From Halomonas colorata (GTDB lineage Bacteria; Pseudomonadota; Gammaproteobacteria; Pseudomonadales; Halomonadaceae), in contig NZ_JABUZA010000011.1 of NCBI RefSeq assembly GCF_014897985.1, forward strand, positions 1 through 64,000: 64,000 bases of DNA, read 5' to 3'. Positions 47,539-58,671 of the stretch are shown piece after piece. A program made the translations under genes and the position numbers. The notes beneath the pieces are model-generated. The model ran no database searches. It was not told the DNA's origin and worked only from the letters and a program-made list of their open reading frames with translations. Numbering within the stretch: the first letter of the stretch is position 1; the number at the start of each line of letters is the position of its first letter.

Positions 47539-48582
47539 CTAAGCGCTGCGCTGTGCTTGAGCATCCTCAAGGCGATATTCGACAACCCCCAACCAGCCTA
47601 ATCCGCGATAGGTTTCATACCCTGGCGTTTCAGAAAAGCTGATCAAACGGCCCTCATCCTGATAGTAACCGCGTACTTCATTGTTGCGCTGTAACGGATA
47701 GTGGTTGCCCACTGTATCTTGCTGAGTATCCGCGATAATCCGATAATTTGAATCTAAGAGCATGATGCGGCTCAATGCACGCTCTTCTTGCGTCAAGCCC
47801 ACGCCCTCGACCACTGCTTTTGCCTGGGGCGCCCAGTCGAAGAAAATTCCTAAGACACCGGTCACAGCGCCGTTACTTTGGCCTCCCTTCCTTATGGCCG
47901 TGGCATACGTGGCGACCGATGCACCACCCAGTAAAGAGTTTCGTTCTACATCACTCACTACAAAAGCGTCACCGTCAGTAGTTTTTATAGCTCGCTTGAA
48001 CCAAGCGGTATCTGCCACATTCTTGCCTTTAACACCCGGATAATGATCAGGTCGGCCATTAGTGATGATATTCCCCTCTGCATCGGCGACCCATAAGTCA
48101 AGATAGACCGTGTACGAGCGCAAAATAGTGGCCAGACGCACGCTTGCGTAGTCACAGCACACTGTCGTGGGCGTCTCAACGGCTTCAACCACCGCGCTGT
48201 CCGTTGCCCACCAGCGCACGTCACATGAACGCTCAAATAAATTACGATCAATAATCTCGACGGCATTCAGCGCGATATCGGTGAATCGCTGTCCACGAAA
48301 CTCATTCACCATAGTAGTGCCTGCGGTTTCGATACTTTCAGTGTGTTGTTCCACCTGCTGCCGAAAATCGCGGGCGATTTCATTAATGCCCCCGGATACG
48401 CGCCCCATTTCCTGCGCCACTACTGAAAATGCGGCACCACTGCTTCCCGCCCGTGCCGCCTCAATACGCGCATTCAAGGCTAGTATTTCGGTTTGCTGCA
48501 TGATTTTTTCGATCATGCCGATCTTTTCCCGCGTAATGGTGGCGATATCGTAAGCAATTTTTAAGACGTTGTTATCTTGCAT
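47539..48582 (-). CDS. Soluble MCP-tip plus Cache-domain protein
   Basis: A 347-residue protein with no membrane span. Residues about 20-62 match the methyl-accepting chemotaxis signalling tip (IMQQTEILALNARIEAARAGSSGAAFSVVAQEMGRVSGGI), followed by a helical linker. A C-terminal PDC/Cache-like sensor domain (about 100-330) has the typical pieces LDLWVADAEGNIITNGRPDHYPGVKGKNVADTAWFKRAI and GVLGIFFDW. The order is reversed relative to normal chemoreceptors and most of the methylation helices are missing. The ATG at 48582 has AAGGA. It could signal to CheA/CheW from the cytosol; the ligand is unknown. Confidence 0.78.
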   Translation of the reverse strand: MQDNNVLKIAYDIATITREKIGMIEKIMQQTEILALNARIEAARAGSSGAAFSVVAQEMGRVSGGINEIARDFRQQVEQHTESIETAGTTMVNEFRGQRFTDIALNAVEIIDRNLFERSCDVRWWATDSAVVEAVETPTTVCCDYASVRLATILRSYTVYLDLWVADAEGNIITNGRPDHYPGVKGKNVADTAWFKRAIKTTDGDAFVVSDVERNSLLGGASVATYATAIRKGGQSNGAVTGVLGIFFDWAPQAKAVVEGVGLTQEERALSRIMLLDSNYRIIADTQQDTVGNHYPLQRNNEVRGYYQDEGRLISFSETPGYETYRGLGWLGVVEYRLEDAQAQRSA

Positions 48583-48731
48583 GAGCGTTCCTTTTGTTAG
48601 GCGTTTCAAGGGCAACCCAACTTCCCCAATAGTTACAAAGCAAGATATGCGCCAGCTCTCAGTGAACTTGACTGGTTAACGACGTTCCAATAACTGTGTT
48701 CCAATAGGGACAAACGACGATGGAGGCTTTT

Positions 48732-49088
48732 ATGCCACAGATGAATCGCGACCAACGCAATACCGCCTGGCAGGCTGCCCACCAGTGGCGCGCCCGCGCT
48801 GCACAGTCACAACCTACCGGGCTGATGGGCAGCTTGAAGCTACTTTTAACGTGGCTGGCATTTGGTGTATTGATGGTGGTTGGCGTAGTGTTCGGCCTGT
48901 TTTTCCTTTTGATTGGCTGGGCCATGATGCCGTTTGTACGCCACAAAATGAAAAAGCGCATGGAGCAGATGCGTGCAGATCAAGCGCAGGATATTGGCGG
49001 GGGTTATGCCGAACCTCAATCACGCCAAGGCCCGCAGGATGCCTTAGAAGGTAGTTTTGAAGTAAAAGAGCAAGCACCCCGCGATTAA
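48732..49088 (+). CDS. Small membrane protein, hypothetical
   Basis: A 118-residue protein starting MPQMNRDQRNTAWQAAHQWRARAAQ. It has a hydrophobic region that may span the membrane once or as a tight pair (about residues 37-66, LLLTWLAFGVLMVVGVVFGLFFLLIGWAMMP), a basic stretch HKMKKRMEQMR, and a Gln/Glu-rich tail. The ATG at 48732 has GGAGG five bases upstream; the ATG at 48720 is less suitable. It is divergent from the Cache gene. The family is not recognised. Confidence 0.72.
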   Translation: MPQMNRDQRNTAWQAAHQWRARAAQSQPTGLMGSLKLLLTWLAFGVLMVVGVVFGLFFLLIGWAMMPFVRHKMKKRMEQMRADQAQDIGGGYAEPQSRQGPQDALEGSFEVKEQAPRD

Positions 49089-49153
49089 GGCTGCGTATTT
49101 TTAGTGTTTTAGCCTGCTATTTTTACATTACCTGTCTGTTACTTACATGACTG

Positions 49154-49178
49154 ATGCGCCGCTTTTAAAGCGGCGCAT
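49154..49178. terminator. Hairpin at convergent 3' ends
   Basis: ATGCGCCGCTTT and its complement form a 12-bp stem that includes the stop codon of the AEC permease gene. No T-run follows on either strand; it probably protects or ends both convergent transcripts. Confidence 0.5.
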
Positions 49179-50058
49179 ACACCCATGTAAACGCAGCCGC
49201 TAAAATGAGCGGCATTACGATCAGGCTACCCAAGTTACCAATCAACACCAGCGAGGCGACTTTCTGCGGCGCAAGCTTAAACTGCTCGGCGACCAGGTAA
49301 TTCAATACCGCCGGCGGTAACGCAGAAAAAACCAGCAGTACCGCAGTTTGTAGAGGATCCAGGGGCAATAACCACATTAATGGCAGGGCAATGATCAATC
49401 CTGAAAGCGGGCACAGTGCCGCCCCCAGCAGCCCCGTTCGCCAATCGCTAAAGTCAACTTCAAGTAGCCGCACGCCCAGGGCAAACAGCATTAAAGGAAT
49501 GCTTACCCCGCCCAGCATATGCATGGCTTCCAGTAGCCACCCCGGCAGCGGCACGCCGCTCATATTGATTAAAAGCCCAGCCAGACTAGCCGCCACAATC
49601 GGCATACGCAGAATATGCCACATCGAGGTGCGCGGATTTATCATGTAAAGGCCTACCGAAAAGTGCAGCACCATTTCCACGATAAAGATCACCACCGCCG
49701 CAGGTAAAGCCGCCTCACCAAAGGCCAGTACCAGTAACGGCACCCCCATATTGCCCGTGTTATTGAACATCATGGGTGGCAAAAAGGTTTTTATATCCAA
49801 CTTTAGCCAAGCCGCCAACGGCCAAAGTATCAGCCCCGACCCCAATACAACGGCGGCAGCGGCGAAAGCAAGCCATGCGTAATCGGCAAGCGGCGCCTGG
49901 CGGTCTGCCAACACCGCAAACACTAACAGTGGAACGAACAGCTCCATATTCAGAGTATTCAGGCTGCGAATATCGGGTGTCCGAAAGCGCCCGTAAGCTG
50001 CCCCACAGCCTGAAATCAAAAACACCGGTAGCAGTGTCGCTAGAATATGCGCTGTCAT
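49165..50058 (-). CDS. AEC family permease (auxin efflux carrier-like)
   Basis: A 297-residue carrier with about ten hydrophobic spans. It contains the AEC-type half-repeat segments NTLNMELFVPLLVFAVLA and MMFNNTGNMGVPLLVLAFGEAAL, and a C-terminal VFSALPPAVLNYLVAEQFKL. Bacterial members export or import carboxylates such as malate or malonate; the substrate is not readable. The ATG at 50058 has AAGGTGG five bases upstream, better than an in-frame start 14 codons earlier. Confidence 0.87.
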   Translation of the reverse strand: MTAHILATLLPVFLISGCGAAYGRFRTPDIRSLNTLNMELFVPLLVFAVLADRQAPLADYAWLAFAAAAVVLGSGLILWPLAAWLKLDIKTFLPPMMFNNTGNMGVPLLVLAFGEAALPAAVVIFIVEMVLHFSVGLYMINPRTSMWHILRMPIVAASLAGLLINMSGVPLPGWLLEAMHMLGGVSIPLMLFALGVRLLEVDFSDWRTGLLGAALCPLSGLIIALPLMWLLPLDPLQTAVLLVFSALPPAVLNYLVAEQFKLAPQKVASLVLIGNLGSLIVMPLILAAAFTWVYAPL

Positions 50059-50107
50059 GCGCGCCACCTTAATCCACGCCTGTGCATTGCCCTGCCTCAT
50101 TGTTTTT

Positions 50108-50155
50108 ATTGATCATGCTGTTATTACGTACTCCGTATTGATCACGCCGTTATTG
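50108..50155. repeat. Two imperfect direct repeats of about 19 bp
   Basis: ATTGATCATGCTGTTATTA (50108-50126) and ATTGATCACGCCGTTATTG (50137-50155) differ at three positions. They lie between glnE and the AEC gene. They could be a duplicated binding site or a replication slip. Confidence 0.6.
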
Positions 50156-50180
50156 ATCTCGTTACTGGCTATGCGTAATG

Positions 50181-53135
50181 CTAAGGCTCCAGAAAGCGCT
50201 GCCATAACGCGTTGACTGCCGTGCGATGCTCTTTAAAATCGTCGGCCTTGCCAATCGCTTTTTCACCGGTAAGGGCCGCGCGGTGGGTACGGCTGCGATA
50301 GGCCAGATAGGCGTCTTTTAACTGCTCGGCTTCCTGTAAGGGTAAGTGTTCACTTTCAGCCAACGTTTCTAAAATGCGAATATTATCGCTGTAGGTCAGC
50401 AGCGCAGGCGTTTGGTTAGCAAGTGCTAACACCGTGTATTGGCAAAGAAACTCAATATCGACCATGCCGCCCGCGTCGTGCTTGAGATTAAAACCGCGGC
50501 TTTGGGCTTTACTGCTAAGGTGGTCGCGCATCTTATGGCGCATCTTGACAACATCCTCGCGTAAGGCGTGGATTTCACGTTTACGGCTCAATATATCGCC
50601 GCGCACCTGATCAAACCGCTTGGCGAGCAAACTGCTACCGGCAACTACCCGTGCGCGCACCAATGCCTGATGCTCCCAGGTCCAGGCATTCTGCTGCTGA
50701 TAATCGGCGAAGGCATCAAGCGAAGTCACCAATAACCCCGCATTGCCCGAGGGGCGTAAACGCATATCCACTTCATACAGGCTACCCGCTGGCGTTACGG
50801 CGGTTAGCAGATGAATAATTCGCTGGCCCAGCCGGGTGAAAAACAGCGGCGTTTCAATGGGGCGTGGGCCGTCTGTGGAACCTTTACCATCGCTGTCATG
50901 GAGAAAAACCAGATCCAGATCAGAGCCATACCCAAGCTCAATCCCACCTAGTTTACCGTACCCGATCACTAAAAAAGCCGGCTCGTTGAGGTCTAATCCC
51001 TCCGGTACGCCGTGTTTACGAGTCACGTGCTTCCAGGCCATCACCAACACGGCGTCCAGGATTACTTCTGCGATATAGGTTAAGTAATCGCTTACTTTCA
51101 TTAGATGACGCGTGCCGGCAACATCTGAGGCGGCAACATGCAGCATTTGGGCATGTTTAAACACACGTAGTGCCTCTAACTGCGCCTCCTCATCGTCTTC
51201 GGGCAGCCGATTGAGCGTTTGGCGCAGCTCATCGGCTAAGCGCGTTTTATCGGCGGGGGTATACAGGGTTTCAGGGGTTAAAAGTTCATCGAGCAGAATA
51301 GGATAGCGAGCCAGCTGTGTGGCAATCCAGGGGCTTGCCGCGCACAGGTGCATCAAATGCTCAAGCGCGTGGGGGTTTTCACGCAGCAGCGCCAGATAAG
51401 CGGTACGTCGTAGTACTGATTCAATCAGTGGCTGCACGCGAGAAAGCGCGGTATCCGGCGTATCGTTTTCAGCCACGGCCGCCAGCAGAAGCGGCATAAG
51501 CGCATCAAGGCGCTCAAAACCGATCCGCTGCATACTTTGCACCTGACGCGATTGGTATAAACTCTGCAGACGCTTAAGCACCCTCTCCGGCTCGATAAAC
51601 CCCGCACCGCTTAAATAGGCAACGGCCTCATCCTGCTCCAGCTCATTGCGCCAGATTAACCGCCATTGCGCTGGTGTCTGGTGGCTATCGTCGTTGGCGT
51701 CCTGAGCATTTTCTTCGGGGTCGGCGATCACCGCATCAAAATGCTGGCGCACGCGCTCACGTACCTTATCAATCTGCTCGATCAGTTGCGCCCAGCTGGC
51801 ATAGCCCATAGCAAAGGCGACACGGGCCTGATCAGACTCATCGGTAGGCAGCATTTGCGTCTGACGATCTTCAAGGGCCTGGATTACATGCTCGATATCA
51901 CGCAGAAAAGCGTAGTCAGGCAGCAGCTCATCGACTACCGCCTGAGGCAGCAGGCCCAGTTCCGGCAGGCGCGTTAAGGCCGTGTGTAATGAGGTCACCT
52001 GTAGTTCGGTATCACGACCGCCACGAATCAGCTGGAATGCCTGAACCACGAACTCCACTTCGCGAATACCGCCAGGGCCGAGTTTGATATTGCTCTGCAT
52101 GCCCTTGCGCTTCACTTCGCGGTTAATCATGGCTTTTAACTCACGTAGCGACTCAATAGCGCCAAAATCAAGGTAGCGCCGATACACAAACGGGCGCAGG
52201 CTTGCCAATAGCCCAAAGCCTGCGTCTATATCGCCGGCTACCGGGCGGGCCTTGAGCATGGCGTAGCGTTCCCACTCGCGCCCCTGATCCTGGTAATAGC
52301 TTGAAAGCATGGCAAAGCTGCCCACCAATGGGCCACCATCGCCGAGCGGGCGTAAGCGCATATCCACCCGAAATACGAAGCCATCGGCCGTCATCGCGTC
52401 CAGGGCGGCAATCAGCTTTTGCCCCAGCTTGGTGAAATACTCCTGATGCTCTAGCGGCTTACGCCCGCCCTGCGTGTCGCCTTTTTCCGGAAACGCAAAA
52501 ATCAGGTCGATATCGGACGAGAGATTCAGCTCGCCCGCGCCCAGTTTGCCCATACCCAGCACGACTAAGCGTTGGGGCGCGCCATCGGCACGCGCAGCGG
52601 GCAATCCCCAACGAGGGGCGTAAAACGCTTCAAGCCAGCCTAGTGCCGCCTCCAGACAAATTTCGGCGAGCTGGGAAACCGCCTGTGCGGTGTCCCACAT
52701 GGTGTAACCATCAGGACGGTTCAAGTCCCGCCACACGATTCCCAACATGCGGGCGCGCCTAAAACGGCGTAATGCGCGCTGCAGCGCCGCTTCATCTTCA
52801 GCGCTTTCCAGGGCACTTTGCAGCCACTGCTGCTGGTCACCGCGGGTCGGGGCGGCCTCAAGTTCGCCGGTCGCGTCGAGCTCATCTAGCCACTGGGGGT
52901 AGCGCGTAAGCGTATCCAGCGCAAAGGTGGATACGCTCAGCACTTTTGCCAGCGCCTCACGACGCGACGGAGATAGCTCCTCCCAACGCGCTGAGGGCAG
53001 TGGCTGCTTGGTCATGGAGGCAACATTGTCAGCTTGACTAAGCGCATCATTAAGCCGCTGGCCCGCCCTTTGTGCCACGTGCTGAAGTGTTTCAGGCAGG
53101 TTTTCCAAAGGTAAAAACTTATCGTTTAGTTGCAT
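50181..53135 (-). CDS. glnE: Bifunctional glutamine synthetase adenylyltransferase/adenylyl-removing enzyme
   Basis: GlnE adenylylates glutamine synthetase when nitrogen is plentiful and deadenylylates it when it is scarce. The 984-residue protein has two nucleotidyltransferase domains. The first (adenylyl-removing) shows LGMGKLGAGELNLSSDIDLIFAF, the second (transferase) shows IGYGKLGGIELGYGSDLDLVFLH. The doubled G-KLG and D-x-D motifs are diagnostic. The ATG at 53135 has GAGG five bases upstream; a GTG two codons earlier is possible. It is 28 bp downstream of dgkA on the same strand. Confidence 0.97.
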   Translation of the reverse strand: MQLNDKFLPLENLPETLQHVAQRAGQRLNDALSQADNVASMTKQPLPSARWEELSPSRREALAKVLSVSTFALDTLTRYPQWLDELDATGELEAAPTRGDQQQWLQSALESAEDEAALQRALRRFRRARMLGIVWRDLNRPDGYTMWDTAQAVSQLAEICLEAALGWLEAFYAPRWGLPAARADGAPQRLVVLGMGKLGAGELNLSSDIDLIFAFPEKGDTQGGRKPLEHQEYFTKLGQKLIAALDAMTADGFVFRVDMRLRPLGDGGPLVGSFAMLSSYYQDQGREWERYAMLKARPVAGDIDAGFGLLASLRPFVYRRYLDFGAIESLRELKAMINREVKRKGMQSNIKLGPGGIREVEFVVQAFQLIRGGRDTELQVTSLHTALTRLPELGLLPQAVVDELLPDYAFLRDIEHVIQALEDRQTQMLPTDESDQARVAFAMGYASWAQLIEQIDKVRERVRQHFDAVIADPEENAQDANDDSHQTPAQWRLIWRNELEQDEAVAYLSGAGFIEPERVLKRLQSLYQSRQVQSMQRIGFERLDALMPLLLAAVAENDTPDTALSRVQPLIESVLRRTAYLALLRENPHALEHLMHLCAASPWIATQLARYPILLDELLTPETLYTPADKTRLADELRQTLNRLPEDDEEAQLEALRVFKHAQMLHVAASDVAGTRHLMKVSDYLTYIAEVILDAVLVMAWKHVTRKHGVPEGLDLNEPAFLVIGYGKLGGIELGYGSDLDLVFLHDSDGKGSTDGPRPIETPLFFTRLGQRIIHLLTAVTPAGSLYEVDMRLRPSGNAGLLVTSLDAFADYQQQNAWTWEHQALVRARVVAGSSLLAKRFDQVRGDILSRKREIHALREDVVKMRHKMRDHLSSKAQSRGFNLKHDAGGMVDIEFLCQYTVLALANQTPALLTYSDNIRILETLAESEHLPLQEAEQLKDAYLAYRSRTHRAALTGEKAIGKADDFKEHRTAVNALWQRFLEP

Positions 53136-53163
53136 AACCACCTCACTGCCAAGCGCTGAAACG

Positions 53164-53535
53164 CTAGCCGAAGAATTTTTGCCAGCCCAAGAGCCCCCAG
53201 GTAAACCCGGCGATGATCAGCGACAGCATCACGGCTGCCGAACCGATATCCTTTGCGCGTCCGGAAAGCTCATGATGCTCCGTACCGATGCGATCGACGA
53301 CGTTTTCGATCGCACTATTCAAAAGCTCGACAATCAGTACTAAAAACAGGCTGCCGACCAACAAAAGCCAGCTGATCGAATCATTACTGATCCACCAGGC
53401 AAACGGTAGCATCACCGCAGCAATGCCGACCTCCTGGCGAAAGGCGGCTTCGTTTCGAAACGCGGCTTTTAAACCTTTCCACGAGTAACGCGTTGAGTGC
53501 ACCAAATGGGTTAAACCGGTATGCCCTGGTTTCAT
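53164..53535 (-). CDS. dgkA: Diacylglycerol kinase
   Basis: DgkA phosphorylates diacylglycerol to phosphatidate, recycling lipid from osmoregulated glucan or lipid A modification. The 123-residue protein has an N-terminal amphipathic helix (SWKGLKAAFRNEAAFRQE), three spans and the family signature ELLNSAIENVVDRIG. KDIGSAAVMLSL follows in the third span. The length equals E. coli DgkA within a residue or two. It lies between dacB and glnE, all on the minus strand. Confidence 0.96.
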   Translation of the reverse strand: MKPGHTGLTHLVHSTRYSWKGLKAAFRNEAAFRQEVGIAAVMLPFAWWISNDSISWLLLVGSLFLVLIVELLNSAIENVVDRIGTEHHELSGRAKDIGSAAVMLSLIIAGFTWGLLGWQKFFG

Positions 53536-53568
53536 GCAGGTTGCCTCACCTTTTAAGCGTAGCGGAAA

Positions 53569-55038
53569 TTAATTAGCCAAAATCATCGTATCTAAATCGA
53601 CTGATAACGGATCAAGCACTTCAGACCAGCTTATATAAGGTGTATTACTGTTACCGTTCACAAATACGCTAAACACGCCCCACCGCCCCGACGCCGTACG
53701 AAAGTAGCCTGCCGCGGCGCGTACCGCAAAGGGCTGGTTCAACGTACCGGTTTTCAGCATCACGTTATTTTGAAACGTGGAGGAGCCGCGGCGAATAAAC
53801 CGCATCACGCCGTTCGCGGGCGATTGAAACGCAGCCACAAAGCTTGGAAATAGCGAACTTTGCCGATACATATCCTCCAGCATGACGTTAACCCCGTGAG
53901 CCGAGGTACGGTTTTCGGTGGTCAACCCGCTGCCGCTATACAGCGTTAACGGCCCGTGCCCCGGCAATTGCTGGGCATAGGCCTCAATGGCTGAACCTGC
54001 CTGACGCAGCTGGGCCTGAGGAGTTTCCACCAGGTTTAAAGCCAGCACATCGGCCATGTAGTTATTGGAATAGTTCATGGTGCGCAGCAGAAGCTCTTGT
54101 AACGGCTGGCTATCCACGGCGGCTAGGCGTGCCGCGCTGCTCAAAGGCTGTGTTGACGTAACACGCCATGGGTCTCTTACGTGGATACCCGCCTGATTGA
54201 GCATGCCTAAAAGTATCTGCGCGGTCTCTTCAGCGGCATCGCCCGCGCCCCGATAAACATCCTGGGCCCTCGCATTGGTCGAAATCTGCCCGGTCAAACG
54301 CATTACATCGCCACGCTCATCGGTCACGCGCACGGCGCTGATTTCAGTCCCGCTATTGGCAGGGCGGGTAATCACCTGGTTATCGATATCAATAAGCGGC
54401 AGTTGGCTATCGCAAAGCGCCGTGCGTGCCGGCTCCCCTGAAATAGAAGAAGGCGCTACGTTGACGCACCAGCTACCAAAATTAACCCCTGCCGAGGTTA
54501 GCGGCGCGCTGTAAGCATTGGTTACCCGGGAAAGCGCATTGCAGCGGTCATTGGTAATGCAGTTAACCGGGCCAAAGCGCCACTGGCTTACTACCAGCGC
54601 ACCGTCGACTTCATTGACCCCCGCCATCTGTAAGCGCTGTACCAGGCGCCAGAGGTTTTCCGTGGTTAGCCCCGGGTCACCGCCGCCGTCAAATTCCAGA
54701 TCCCCACGCAGAATGCCGTTATCGATGATGCCGCTGCTGACCAGTTGGCTGGTAAAGCGATGCTGCGGGCCAAAGCGGTTTAACAACGCTGCAGCCATAT
54801 AAGCTTTAGTGACCGACGCCGGGGACATTTGGCGCTCAGGATTAATGCTGCCCAAAAGGGCGGGCATATTGGTATCCAGCAGACGCGCCTCGGCACTAAT
54901 TGAAAAGCCTTTTTCCTGTAACTGGCTCAACCGGCTAAAATCGGCCAATGCCGAAGTGCTGACCGCGAAAGTGGCGGCGGCCACGCTGGCGATTAATGAA
55001 CAACGCCATTGGCGCGCTGCTGCTTTAAAGAAGTACAT
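53569..55038 (-). CDS. dacB: D-alanyl-D-alanine carboxypeptidase/endopeptidase, PBP4-type
   Basis: A periplasmic peptidoglycan hydrolase of the S13 family. The 489-residue protein has a Sec signal peptide (basic start, hydrophobic residues about 13-32, ALA cleavage region). The three penicillin-binding motifs are SVTK (Ser75, Lys78), SNN (NYSNNYMADVL) and KTG (MLKTGTLNQPFA). A large insert between SxxK and SxN is typical of PBP4. The ATG at 55038 is preceded by AGGTAAAAG; 40 further in-frame codons upstream do not look coding and overlap the next gene. Confidence 0.94.
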   Translation of the reverse strand: MYFFKAAARQWRCSLIASVAAATFAVSTSALADFSRLSQLQEKGFSISAEARLLDTNMPALLGSINPERQMSPASVTKAYMAAALLNRFGPQHRFTSQLVSSGIIDNGILRGDLEFDGGGDPGLTTENLWRLVQRLQMAGVNEVDGALVVSQWRFGPVNCITNDRCNALSRVTNAYSAPLTSAGVNFGSWCVNVAPSSISGEPARTALCDSQLPLIDIDNQVITRPANSGTEISAVRVTDERGDVMRLTGQISTNARAQDVYRGAGDAAEETAQILLGMLNQAGIHVRDPWRVTSTQPLSSAARLAAVDSQPLQELLLRTMNYSNNYMADVLALNLVETPQAQLRQAGSAIEAYAQQLPGHGPLTLYSGSGLTTENRTSAHGVNVMLEDMYRQSSLFPSFVAAFQSPANGVMRFIRRGSSTFQNNVMLKTGTLNQPFAVRAAAGYFRTASGRWGVFSVFVNGNSNTPYISWSEVLDPLSVDLDTMILAN

Positions 55039-55090
55039 CACTTTTACCTGCCTCAATGTACATTCATTTTGGAAAACACGTGCAGCATGA

Positions 55091-55756
55091 TTACTTCCGC
55101 TCCAGCTCGACCTGCAACCGCCAGAGCGTTTGCCCGCTTTGATCGTACTTGGCTTCAAACGGGGTTAAGTATTCACCGTCAGGCGTCCATACGCCCACCT
55201 CGGCCTGTCGTCCGGTAACTTGCGCGACCGCCAAAGCGAACTCCTCGACATAAAGCTGCCAGTTAGAGCGCAGCTCAAGGCACCCGCCTAGCGCCAACAG
55301 TGTGGGTAAAACCGGATGCCCATGCCAGCGCATCTTTAAGTGGGCCGCCTTGGGGTAAGGGTTGGGATACAGCAAATAGTGGCGCTCCGGCGCCCAATGC
55401 GCCTGCTTTGCCAACCTCCAGAAATCAACCAGATCCGCGCGTACCAGCAGCGCGTTATCCGGCAGTGCGCCGTGATCACGCCCCAGGCGATCTTCACTGC
55501 GATCGATTCCTATTACTGCGCAGTCAGGGAACTGCAAGGCAAGCTTTCTTGTCGAAACCCCAACGCCACAGCCTGAATCAAGGATGAGTGGAGCATTACA
55601 AGCCTGGTACCAGTGATTAGCCTGCTCAAATGCCTGCTGAGTATGATCAGCAATAGGCTTGCGCAACGGATGAGCCAACGCCCGGTCCACCTGGCGTGCT
55701 AAATCATGATGAGGGCCTGGCTGATTAGTGGTAACGGATCGAGAAGTGTACTGCAT
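55091..55756 (-). CDS. TrmB-like SAM-dependent methyltransferase
   Basis: The 221-residue protein resembles tRNA (guanine46-N7) methyltransferase: SAM motif I LILDSGCGVGVSTRKLA, IGIDRSEDRL, and the TrmB signature near YPNPYPKAAHLKMRWHGHPV (canonical TrmB has PDPWPK.RH.KRR). The C-terminal VWTPDGEYLTPFEAKY also matches. The altered residues suggest a divergent paralogue, and canonical trmB may lie elsewhere. The ATG at 55756 has GAGG five bases upstream; the frame is open to 55825. It is the first gene of the minus-strand run to glnE. Confidence 0.75.
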   Translation of the reverse strand: MQYTSRSVTTNQPGPHHDLARQVDRALAHPLRKPIADHTQQAFEQANHWYQACNAPLILDSGCGVGVSTRKLALQFPDCAVIGIDRSEDRLGRDHGALPDNALLVRADLVDFWRLAKQAHWAPERHYLLYPNPYPKAAHLKMRWHGHPVLPTLLALGGCLELRSNWQLYVEEFALAVAQVTGRQAEVGVWTPDGEYLTPFEAKYDQSGQTLWRLQVELERK

Positions 55757-55937
55757 GCCATCCTCGGCTTGAAAAGAGGCGATTCTATCAGTCTCCGGCG
55801 CTTGCAGCATGACGGCGTTAGTCACCCGGTGCTATGATCACGCCCGAGATATTTATTAAGCTCAGTGACAGCGTAAGATTTACCCTGTTATTGACAATAA
55901 TTGTTATTTAAAACCACCGCACCACGAGGAACCCGGC

Positions 55938-58339
<2,402 letters not shown>

Positions 58340-58374
58340 CCACCAACATTGTTGAGTAAAACACTCGGGTATAG

Positions 58375-58668
<294 letters not shown>

Positions 58669-58671
58669 CGT

